From Propionivibrio sp. (GTDB lineage: Bacteria; Pseudomonadota; Gammaproteobacteria; Burkholderiales; Rhodocyclaceae), in NCBI GenBank assembly GCA_016705685.1, contig JADJLB010000014.1, positions 1 to 35,473 of the forward strand: DNA of 35,473 bases, in the 5' to 3' direction. Below are positions 5,789-11,040 of the stretch, piece by piece. Every line of letters starts with the position of its first letter. The first letter of the stretch is position 1. Below the pieces are notes generated by a model. The model saw only the letters and a list, made by a program, of their open reading frames with translations, was not told where the DNA came from and did not search any database. The position numbers and the translations under genes are program-made.

Positions 5789-6558
5789 AGAAGTGACGAT
5801 TGGCGATGCGCGATTGATCCTCGGGGATTGCCGAGAGGTCATGCAGTCGATAAAGGCTGACGCCATTATTTCGGACCCGCCATATGGGATTGGTTACGTT
5901 CACGGAGGCGGCGGAAAATTATGCCAACACACGAACAAAAAACCAATCCACGGCGACGACGAACAGTTCGACCCGACGCACATGATTGAAATGTGTGCGG
6001 CCCAAAACAGTACAGGAGGTGCTGGCGGGAAGTTTCCGATTGTCTTAGGGGGCGCCAACAACTTCTCACACTTGTTGCCCCCAGGGCAATGGCTGGTTTG
6101 GGATAAAGCCTGCGGGGCTGGGCCTCACTCATCCTTTGCCGACACAGAGTTTGCCTGGACAACCCGCAAGACTCCGCGCTCGATTTTTCATCATATGTGG
6201 ATGGGCCTGCTGCGGGCCGGCGAAGACAGTACGAACACCAGCAAGCGGGCGCACCCATCACAAAAGCCGGTTGAGCTGATGTTGTGGTGTATTGAAACGG
6301 CGCGCATCGGGCTGGGAAAGACGATTCTTGATCCATACATGGGGTCAGGCTCTACCGGCGTAGCTGCGGGTTCGCACCGGCAGAAAGTTTATTGGCGCCG
6401 AGATTGACCGGGAATATTTCGATATTGCCTGCAAGCGCATAAGTGATGAGCAGGCGCAATTCAAGATGTTTTCGGAAGAGGAACTCGGCGACCAACTGAT
6501 GATCGCTAACGCACGCAATGAGGGGCGCGCGGCTCTTTCGCGCGTCCCGCTCGATTAA
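5778..6558 (+). CDS. cassette 8: beta-class DNA methyltransferase (frameshifted)
   Basis: It starts [20 protein letters not shown]. The catalytic D-P-P-Y is at residues 33-36, H-P-S-Q-K-P-V at 159-165 and the SAM-binding motif D-P-Y-M-G-S-G-S-T at about 185-193. D-P-P-Y before the glycine motif is the beta-class order of N6-adenine or N4-cytosine methyltransferases. One extra G near 6367 breaks the frame; the next frame completes the fold ([20 protein letters not shown]) and ends inside attC8. It has no restriction partner nearby, so it is probably an orphan enzyme protecting phage DNA or changing its marks. It shares its N-terminal layout with the methyltransferase of cassette 12. Confidence 0.85.
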
Positions 6559-6568
6559 CTTGTTGGGC
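6504..6568 (+). repeat. attC8
   Basis: CGCTAAC (6504) exactly complements the attC7 core GTTAGCG. GAGGGGCGCGCGGC pairs with GCGCGTCCCGCTC. The core site is GTTGGGC (6562). Confidence 0.9.
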
Positions 6569-6593
6569 ACTGGCCTAACCACTGGAGAAAACA

Positions 6594-6884
6594 ATGGAAA
6601 TTCATGAATACGAATTAGCGCTAGATGATTTGCTTCGAGATGCAGAGAAAGCGGGCGGGGTGATTTCGATTAGCGACATGTGGAATGCTGCGATAAATGC
6701 AGCGATTGAACACATTGAAGGATCAGCGTTTGCTAATAAGGCTTGTGCAGAAGATCAAAGCGCTGACAACGATGCTGGTGATATTGACAGACTAAATATG
6801 CGCTCGAAATTTGGTTATGAAATGGCTGCCCGCATACGCGAGCTATTGGTGCCCAACGCACTAGCTCAGGGGCGCGGCGATTAG
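6594..6884 (+). CDS. cassette 9: unknown acidic helical protein
   Basis: An intact 96-residue ORF behind ACTGGAGAAAACA. It reads MEIHEYELALDDLLRDAEKA, ISDMWNAAINAAIEHIEGSA and GYEMAARIRELLVPN, then ends in attC9. The D-M-W-x-A-A-I-x-A-A-I-E segment resembles a short helical motif common in small phage ORFs of unknown function. Codon use is more AT-rich than in the late genes. Confidence 0.6.
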   Translation: MEIHEYELALDDLLRDAEKAGGVISISDMWNAAINAAIEHIEGSAFANKACAEDQSADNDAGDIDRLNMRSKFGYEMAARIRELLVPNALAQGRGD

Positions 6885-6913
6885 CCGCGTCCCGCTGGAG
6901 CGACGGGTTATGC
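6851..6913 (+). repeat. attC9
   Basis: GCCCAAC (6851) exactly complements the attC8 core. AGCTCAGGGGCGCGGC and GCCGCGTCCCGCTGGAGC form the hairpin. The core is GTTATGC (6907). The stop of the inverted gene of cassette 10 (TAA on the minus strand, 6910-6908) lies in this core. Confidence 0.92.
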
Positions 6914-7120
6914 AGAAACGTTATCGAGATCGGACAGGGAAATGACGCCAGAACGCAACAGGAAAAGCGCCCACGTAGGAGCGGGAATCTTTCGCTCCCC
7001 TGACTCGTATTTGATCCAAGCGCGCAGAGAAACGAGAGCGCGGGCGGCGGCTTTGGCCTGCGAAAGCCCGGCAGACTCTCTAGCCTGCCGGATTTCTGGC
7101 GGGCCTGGGTTAAATGTCAT
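6908..7120 (-). CDS. cassette 10 gene B: XRE-family HTH regulator, inverted
   Basis: A 70-residue protein: MTFNPGPPEIRQARESAGLS, then Q-A-K-A-A-A-R-A-L-V-S-L-R-A-W-I-K-Y-E-S-G-E-R-K-I. This is the Cro/CI-type HTH in its plasmid/phage form with a W-x-K-Y-E-x-G-x-R turn. It is encoded against the array and overlaps the end of gene A by 11 bases. Its stop codon is in the attC9 core site. It probably binds the ATTACCC-N3-GGGTAAT operator in front of gene A and represses its own operon. Together they could be a toxin-antitoxin-like or addiction pair, which is inference from layout only. Confidence 0.7.
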   Translation of the reverse strand: MTFNPGPPEIRQARESAGLSQAKAAARALVSLRAWIKYESGERKIPAPTWALFLLRSGVISLSDLDNVSA

Positions 7121-7322
7121 GGCCAATAGACAGCGCATAGGCGCGTTCGCTCTCAATCTGGCCTGCAACATGGGCGTCAAGATCGATGCCGCATTTGGTG
7201 GCCATTTCGTGCGCCACCTCAATGGCAAACGCATGTTCGTCGGAGGTGATTGGGCGGTCAATTGGTTCAGACGTGCGGTAATCGGCGGTTCCTGCGATTT
7301 GTGCGGCAATGTTCAGTTCCAT
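7110..7322 (-). CDS. cassette 10 gene A: partner of the XRE regulator, inverted
   Basis: A 70-residue protein starting MELNIAAQIAGTADYRTSEP, with EHAFAIEVAHEMATKCGIDL and ending SIGHDI. The start is chosen at ATG 7322 behind CCGGAGAAAATC; the longer ORF adds only 13 residues. It is transcribed from its own promoter (7368-7396). No toxin family is recognised. Confidence 0.55.
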   Translation of the reverse strand: MELNIAAQIAGTADYRTSEPIDRPITSDEHAFAIEVAHEMATKCGIDLDAHVAGQIESERAYALSIGHDI

Positions 7323-7367
7323 GATTTTCTCCGGTTTGCTGGGTTGCGACGCGCTACCCATGACTAC

Positions 7368-7396
7368 ATATTACCCGTTGGGTAATGCCATGTCAA
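7368..7396 (-). promoter_or_regulatory. promoter and operator of the inverted cassette 10 operon
   Basis: On the minus strand TTGACA (7396-7391), a 17-base spacer and TAATAT (7373-7368). A perfect inverted repeat ATTACCC-GTT-GGGTAAT (7370-7386) covers the -10 and part of the spacer. It is the expected autoregulation site for the XRE protein. Confidence 0.8.
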
Positions 7397-7430
7397 GAGC
7401 TTTTTGCGCAGGAAACACATTTATTTTTAT

Positions 7431-7489
7431 GCATAACGCAGAAGTAAGCGGCGCGGCTTCATCGCGTCCGCTTGACTGACGGGTTAGGC
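7431..7489 (+). repeat. attC10
   Basis: GCATAAC (7431) exactly complements the attC9 core. The arms AAGCGGCGCG and CGCGTCCGCTT pair. The core is GTTAGGC (7483). Confidence 0.9.
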
Positions 7490-7509
7490 AACTATCTACG
7501 GAGAAGAAA

Positions 7510-7896
7510 ATGCCAAGAGACATGAAAAAGCAACGGGATGAAAGAAATACTGAAGGACATAAGCGGCGAGAACAAATGATAGCGTGGAATAAGAGTGAAA
7601 AATGCAAGGAAGCTTATTCCAGATGGAAAGAAAAGGCTCTAAAAAACCCGGAAAAAAAAGAGCATATCAGGGCCCTATCAAGGAAAGGAAAGAAGATTTA
7701 CGAAACAAGAAAAACTCGCATGTCAGCATCAAGGTCTGTTGCTGTCAATTCTCGAGAGCAGTGGACGATTAAAGATGAAGAATTACTAGCTCGCATGATC
7801 TCCGACGGATGGAAGCAATGGGAGATTGGACTTAATCTCGGTAGGTCGATTAGGTCAATACAGCACAAAGCACGAAGTCTAAGGCTTGGTGCCTAA
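7510..7896 (+). CDS. cassette 11: basic protein with C-terminal HTH/SANT-like domain
   Basis: An intact 128-residue ORF behind CTACGGAGAAGAAA. The first 80 residues are very basic (lysine-rich, AT-rich codons). The last 45 read WTIKDEELLARMISDGWKQW then EIGLNLGRSIRSIQHKARSL, a Myb/SANT-like DNA-binding unit like that of the gene at 78-357. The base composition is clearly lower in G+C than the neighbours, a sign of separate origin. It may be a regulator or a homing-type DNA-binding protein; no nuclease motif is seen. Confidence 0.6.
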   Translation: MPRDMKKQRDERNTEGHKRREQMIAWNKSEKCKEAYSRWKEKALKNPEKKEHIRALSRKGKKIYETRKTRMSASRSVAVNSREQWTIKDEELLARMISDGWKQWEIGLNLGRSIRSIQHKARSLRLGA

Positions 7897-7949
7897 CGCA
7901 AAGCTAAACGGCGGGCCGTAGGCCCGTCCGTTTGAGCGACCTGTTAGGG
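7891..7949 (+). repeat. attC11
   Basis: GCCTAAC (7891) exactly complements the attC10 core. AAACGGCGGGCC and GGCCCGTCCGTTT form the hairpin. The core is GTTAGGG (7943). Confidence 0.93.
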
Positions 7950-7973
7950 CTGTATTTGCAACGAGGACAACAG

Positions 7974-8696
7974 ATGGTTGAGAAGGTGACGATTGGCCGA
8001 GCGACGCTTTACCTGGGGGACTGCCGAGACGTGCTGCCCACGCTGGATGCGTGCGACGCCACGATTACCGACCCGCCCTATGGCGTTGACCTTGGCAGTA
8101 CGAAGGGCAGCGGTGGCGCGCATGGCCTGCAACTGCAAGCCTACGCGAGCTACGCCGACACCTACGAGAACTACGTGACGCAGGTTGTGCCAGCGCTGAC
8201 GCAGGCCATGCAACTGACCGGGCGCGCGGCCGTGTTCATTGGCCCCCACATTCACGAACTGCCGAAGTTCGACGCGCTGGGCGGCGTGTACTGCTCTGCT
8301 GCAACCGGGCGCCACCAGTGGGGGTTTAAGAACTTCCTGCCGGTGCTGCTGTACGGCACCTACCCGGACTTGCACAAGGGCGCGCAGTACCCGACCGTGA
8401 TTGCCAGCAACGAGACGGCCGAGAAGAACGGCCACCCGGTGCCCAAGCCGGTGGGCTGGATGCGCTGGCTTGTGGCGTTGACCACCAGGCGCGGCGAAAC
8501 CGTGTTGGACCCGTTCATGGGAAGCGGAACGACTGGCGTTGCCGCCGTGCAGCAGGGCCGGCAGTTCGTGGGCATTGAACGCGAGCCAAAGTATTTTGAG
8601 ATTGCCTGCGAGCGCATACGGCAAGCGCAGGCGCAAGGTTCCCTGCTGGATGAAGAAGCCGCCCCGGTGGCCGAACAGCAGGGCATGGGGTTTTGA
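7974..8696 (+). CDS. cassette 12: beta-class DNA methyltransferase
   Basis: An intact 240-residue enzyme; start chosen at ATG 7974 (MVEKVTIGRATLYLGDCRDV), matching the start of the cassette 8 enzyme. D-P-P-Y at residues 33-36 is the catalytic motif IV. L-D-P-F-M-G-S-G-T-T-G at about 178-188 is the SAM-binding motif I, followed by GRQFVGIEREPKYFEIACER. This order marks the beta class (N6-A or N4-C). Target sequence cannot be read from the protein. There is no cognate nuclease in the cassette, so an anti-restriction or regulatory role is likely. The gene ends at the attC12 inverse core. Confidence 0.9.
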   Translation: MVEKVTIGRATLYLGDCRDVLPTLDACDATITDPPYGVDLGSTKGSGGAHGLQLQAYASYADTYENYVTQVVPALTQAMQLTGRAAVFIGPHIHELPKFDALGGVYCSAATGRHQWGFKNFLPVLLYGTYPDLHKGAQYPTVIASNETAEKNGHPVPKPVGWMRWLVALTTRRGETVLDPFMGSGTTGVAAVQQGRQFVGIEREPKYFEIACERIRQAQAQGSLLDEEAAPVAEQQGMGF

Positions 8697-8697
8697 G

Positions 8698-8820
8698 CCC
8701 TAACGTAAAGTCAACCGGCGCTGCGCGCCACGAACAGGAGAAGATGAAATGAGCGAACAGACAGCACAAGAGCAAGCGACGCCCAAGGGCGCAGCGTCCG
8801 TGTTGGACGCAGGGTTGGGC
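8698..8820 (+). repeat. attC12 (long class)
   Basis: CCCTAAC (8698) exactly complements the attC11 core. The rest, to GTTGGGC (8814), is identical to attC2, including the AGGAGAAG and ATGAAATGA loop. The identity continues into the downstream gene. Confidence 0.92.
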
Positions 8821-9072
8821 ATTGTTGTCACTCTACGGAAGCAGGCTGAGGAGATAGCCAAATCCGGATTGCCAGGATGGGGTAACACCATGACGGAGGC
8901 GGCGGACGAAATCGAAGCCTTGAGGTATAGCCTTCGCTTGGACGAGGAACTGATCGGCATGATTCAGAAGATCATCAGCAGTCTTAACAGCAGGCCGATG
9001 CCCAACGCCCGAAGTGAGGCGCGGCCCGCTTGCGGGACGTCGCGCTCCACTGAAGAGTTGGACGGATCGTAA
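8749..9072 (+). CDS. cassette 13: second copy of the cassette 3 gene, fused to an attC-encoded start
   Basis: The ORF starts in the attC12 loop (MSEQTAQEQATPKGAASVLD), crosses the core site and continues in frame with the gene body LRKQAEEIAKSGLPGWGNTM. It then reads through attC13 to TAA 9070-9072. No ATG, GTG or TTG occurs in this frame between the core site and an internal ATG at 8890, so the start in the upstream attC appears to be needed for a full product. The body is identical to cassette 3 apart from a two-base indel. Function is unknown. Confidence 0.55.
   Translation: MSEQTAQEQATPKGAASVLDAGLGIVVTLRKQAEEIAKSGLPGWGNTMTEAADEIEALRYSLRLDEELIGMIQKIISSLNSRPMPNARSEARPACGTSRSTEELDGS
9000..9063 (+). 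repeat. attC13
   Basis: GCCCAAC (9000) exactly complements the attC12 core. From the inverse core onward it matches attC4, not attC3, although the preceding gene is the cassette 3 gene. The core is GTTGGAC (9057). Confidence 0.92.
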
Positions 9073-9088
9073 CTACGGAGAACGAATC

Positions 9089-9337
9089 ATGATTGAGACC
9101 AAGCAATACCAAGACGGAACAACCGCAACCGGGCGCGGCCCATTGCCATACACGTCTCCGAAAGAGCAAGAGGCGTTGTTGCATTGTGGCATCTCTCGCG
9201 CCGAATGGCACGATAAGGCGTGGGCGCTTTACCACGCAAAGACGTTTGACGATCAGGCCTTGGCGAAGGTGAGTATCCATACGATCAGAGCCGTGTTTGA
9301 CGCCACCTACGACGCACTCAAGACGCCCAACGCCTGA
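9089..9337 (+). CDS. cassette 14: unknown protein
   Basis: An intact 82-residue ORF behind CTACGGAGAACGAATC. It reads MIETKQYQDGTTATGRGPLP, then SPKEQEALLHCGISRAEWHD and KVSIHTIRAVFDATYDALKT, ending at the attC14 inverse core. A mixed start and helical end, no known domain. Confidence 0.6.
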   Translation: MIETKQYQDGTTATGRGPLPYTSPKEQEALLHCGISRAEWHDKAWALYHAKTFDDQALAKVSIHTIRAVFDATYDALKTPNA

Positions 9338-9380
9338 ATTCGGCGGCGCCGAAGGCGTCCGCTGGAATGAAAAGTTAGGG
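9325..9380 (+). repeat. attC14
   Basis: GCCCAAC (9325) ... GTTAGGG (9374), 56 bases, the shortest site of the array. Arms CGGCGGCGCC and GGCGTCCGCTG. One mismatch to the attC13 core. Confidence 0.88.
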
Positions 9381-9395
9381 GACTGAAAATAACCC

Positions 9396-9438
9396 TTGAC
9401 ATTGTTTGATTGCGCACTACAATAGAAACATCAAACAA
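9396..9438 (+). promoter_or_regulatory. promoter with inverted repeat in cassette 15
   Basis: TTGACA (9396-9401), a 16-base spacer and TACAAT (9418-9423). TTGTTTGAT (9402-9410) and ATCAAACAA (9430-9438) form a perfect inverted repeat around the -10 box. A likely operator-controlled promoter for the three genes of cassette 15. Confidence 0.75.
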
Positions 9439-9455
9439 CGCAACTGGAGAACGAA

Positions 9456-9605
9456 ATGAAACTGCACCTGACGATTGAAAACGTGACGAAGCTAGCCGAA
9501 AAGATTGCGGATAAGTATTCGGTAACAATGGATGAGGCAATGCAACTGGCCGAGTTCAACCTCTCCTTCTCGGCGTCGTATCAAGATGCAGAATCCAGAC
9601 TCTAG
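9456..9605 (+). CDS. cassette 15 gene A: 49-residue helical protein
   Basis: It begins MKLHLTIENVTKLAEKIADK and continues YSVTMDEAMQLAEFNLSF. The ribosome site is CTGGAGAACGAA. It has the size and helix pattern of small regulators, but no motif is certain. It is first behind the inverted-repeat promoter, and its end overlaps gene B. Confidence 0.5.
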   Translation: MKLHLTIENVTKLAEKIADKYSVTMDEAMQLAEFNLSFSASYQDAESRL

Positions 9606-9762
9606 GCCGAGAGGATCGGCATGTCTGACGCCGCAGCAGTGGGAAAAGGCTGCGGCGTTCTGTGGGTTTAACGCGGTTACGGAATATAGATCATGGCTAG
9701 CAGGACTGAAGAAAGAAAAGCGCGTGGCGGCGCGGGCCGTGGGCAAGGAAGAAAGCCCGTGA
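9586..9762 (+). CDS. cassette 15 gene B: unknown 58-residue protein
   Basis: It starts at ATG 9586 inside the end of gene A (MQNPDSRPRGSACLTPQQWE) and continues KAAAFCGFNAVTEYRSWLAG. Overlap on both sides suggests a compact operon. No family is recognised. Confidence 0.45.
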   Translation: MQNPDSRPRGSACLTPQQWEKAAAFCGFNAVTEYRSWLAGLKKEKRVAARAVGKEESP

Positions 9763-9905
9763 AAGAAGGGGAGAACACGGTAACGGTTTCGCTGCGGGTG
9801 ACGGTGGCGCAGCGGGAGAAGCTAGAAGCACTAGGGGGCGCGAAATGGGTACGCCAGAGGATCGACAAGGCGAAGTCCCATAACGCAGAAATAACCGGCG
9901 GCTGA
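9693..9905 (+). CDS. cassette 15 gene C: small basic DNA-binding-type protein
   Basis: A 70-residue ORF beginning MASRTEERKARGGAGRGQGR with a Gly-Arg-Lys rich tail, then TVTVSLRVTVAQREKLEALG and AKWVRQRIDKAK. The V-S-L-R-V strand followed by two helices fits a CopG/RHH-type fold that phages use widely. It ends in attC15. It could bind the inverted repeat at 9402-9438 (inference). Confidence 0.6.
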   Translation: MASRTEERKARGGAGRGQGRKPVKEGENTVTVSLRVTVAQREKLEALGGAKWVRQRIDKAKSHNAEITGG

Positions 9906-9935
9906 AAGCCGTCCGAGTTGATTGACGGGTTAGCC
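9878..9935 (+). repeat. attC15
   Basis: CCATAAC (9878) ... GTTAGCC (9929). Arms AACCGGCGGCT and AGCCGTCCGAGTT. One mismatch to the attC14 core. Confidence 0.88.
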
Positions 9936-9970
9936 GGCTACCCACGAAGCCCGGCAGAGAGGACACGGAA

Positions 9971-10222
9971 ATGAGCGACGAAAAAGAACTGATTTCGCTG
10001 GAAGCGGCAATCAAGCGGCTGCCAGATGGTGACATGGTGCACACCTTCCGGCAGGGCGGGCCTTGCCTGATTGGCGCCGACCACGAGCGCGGTAGGTTGA
10101 TTGAGGCGATGCGGAGCGCGCCAGCGATAGAGGTGACAGGCCCGCAAGCGCAGGCCATGAACCACGGGCTTTGCATCTTTGACGAACACGGGCCGCTATT
10201 CATCGAGACGGCTAACGTTTGA
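9971..10222 (+). CDS. cassette 16: small protein of a phage-type family
   Basis: An intact 83-residue ORF (MSDEKELISLEAAIKRLPDG, D-M-V-H-T-F, GPCLIGADHERGRLIEAMRS, HGLCIFDEHGPLFIETANV). The L-P-D-G-D-x-V-H-T-F ... I-G-A-D ... H-G-L ... G-P-L-F-I-E series is one I know from phage proteins of unknown function. It ends in attC16. Confidence 0.65.
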   Translation: MSDEKELISLEAAIKRLPDGDMVHTFRQGGPCLIGADHERGRLIEAMRSAPAIEVTGPQAQAMNHGLCIFDEHGPLFIETANV

Positions 10223-10275
10223 ATTGAGCGGCCTTCGCCGCTTTTGGCGAAGGTCCGCTCGAATGATTAGTTGGG
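10210..10275 (+). repeat. attC16
   Basis: GGCTAAC (10210) exactly complements the attC15 core. GAGCGGCCTTCGCC and GGCGAAGGTCCGCTC form a near-perfect hairpin with an extra base. The core is GTTGGGC (10269). Confidence 0.93.
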
Positions 10276-10299
10276 CGACTGGCAACTACGGAGAACGAT

Positions 10300-10666
10300 A
10301 TGGACATGGAAACAGTGCAGGACTTGGTAAAGAAGCTGCGGCTGATTGCCAAGGGGTTTGCATACGAGAAGGTGACGAACGCGCAGGCAAAATCGACGGT
10401 GCCACACCTTAACGACGCGATAGCCACGATTGAAGGGCTGATGCAGGAACTGGCGATGCTGCAACAGACCAGTCTCGAATACTGCGAAGAGTGGGTGGAA
10501 TGCGCTAGTACCGGAGTACGGCTGCCTGAAGTGCATGGACGAGGCCCGACCGCCACTTGACCGATGCCCGCAATGCGGCGGCGAGGCAGACAACGGACAT
10601 GACCGTTGCCACCCGCCAAGCGCGTACTTGTGCAGCAAATGCACGGAGACGCCGAACGCTAAATAG
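10300..10666 (+). CDS. cassette 17: coiled protein with C-terminal zinc-ribbon-like domain (frameshifted)
   Basis: It starts MDMETVQDLVKKLRLIAKGF behind CTACGGAGAACGAT. A helical part (AIATIEGLMQELAMLQQ) runs to about residue 69. One indel near 10503-10510 separates it from the next frame, which reads YGCLKCMDEARPP, RCPQCGGEAD and YLCSKCTETPNAK, with four Cys pairs or near-pairs suited to bind zinc. No start exists for that second part alone, so it is one gene. It ends in a degenerate attC. Confidence 0.55.
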
Positions 10667-10713
10667 GCGTCATGACGCAATGTTTTGCGTCAAAGCGACT
10701 AATTTACTCGGGT
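10651..10713 (+). repeat. degenerate attC17 / array end with hairpin
   Basis: GCCGAAC (10651) pairs with the attC16 core with one mismatch, so an attC should follow, but no GTT core site closes it. A perfect hairpin, TGACGCAA-TGTT-TTGCGTCA (10673-10692), lies here, with a T run some 25 bases later (10714-10721). It may be a broken attC or a weak terminator between two converging transcripts. Confidence 0.45.
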
Positions 10714-10741
10714 ATTTTTTTTGATTATGCCAGCGTGGCGC

Positions 10742-11020
10742 TCAAGGTCGCTTGAAATAGAAATCGGCCAGCGCCTGCTCTTTCGTCGCCCAGCGCCGGA
10801 CGGATTCGACGCGGAAATGCCAGACGCGGTAACTGCCTGGGAAGCACAGCACAAAATCATGGCGCCAGCGCTGATTCTTTGGCGGGATGTATTCGATCAC
10901 TTTGATGTAGCGCCATCCTGCGCGGCTGCCGTACAGGAAATGCGGGAGCAGGCCGGAGAAGTGGCGAGAGCGGCGAACGATTGAATACTCACGCCCCCGG
11001 CTGGCGAGCCATAGCGACAT
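10742..11020 (-). CDS. unknown protein, last gene of the late operon
   Basis: A 92-residue ORF starting MSLWLASRGREYSIVRRSRH, rich in aromatic and basic residues (GWRYIKVIEYIPPKNQRWRH, YRVWHFRVESVRRWATKEQA). The start is chosen because it lies just past the upstream stop. The opposite-strand ORF over the same bases looks less protein-like. Function unknown. Confidence 0.45.
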   Translation of the reverse strand: MSLWLASRGREYSIVRRSRHFSGLLPHFLYGSRAGWRYIKVIEYIPPKNQRWRHDFVLCFPGSYRVWHFRVESVRRWATKEQALADFYFKRP

Positions 11021-11040
11021 GGCCACCAGCCAGCAGTTGC

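Larger units (their letters stand above)
3415..10275 (+). mobile_element. integron gene-cassette array without integrase (CALIN-like), 16 attC sites
   Basis: Sixteen attC sites in one orientation separate small genes. Each site has an inverse core (R-Y-Y-Y-A-A-C), a GC-rich imperfect hairpin and a core site (G-T-T-R-R-R-Y). For cassettes 2, 3, 6, 8, 9, 10, 11, 12, 13 and 16 the core at the cassette start is the exact complement of the inverse core at its end. In 4, 7, 14 and 15 there is one mismatch. Integron integrases fold the bottom strand of attC and recombine at G|TT. No intI gene or clear attI is seen, so mobilisation would need a host integrase. The array lies between the rightward early operon and the end of the late operon. 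Confidence 0.92.

Noticed and set aside
3415-10275. Reading the array hairpins as rho-independent terminators or REP elements
   Set aside because: They lack T runs, share R-Y-Y-Y-A-A-C and G-T-T-R-R-R-Y ends, and their cores pair within cassettes, which fits attC much better.
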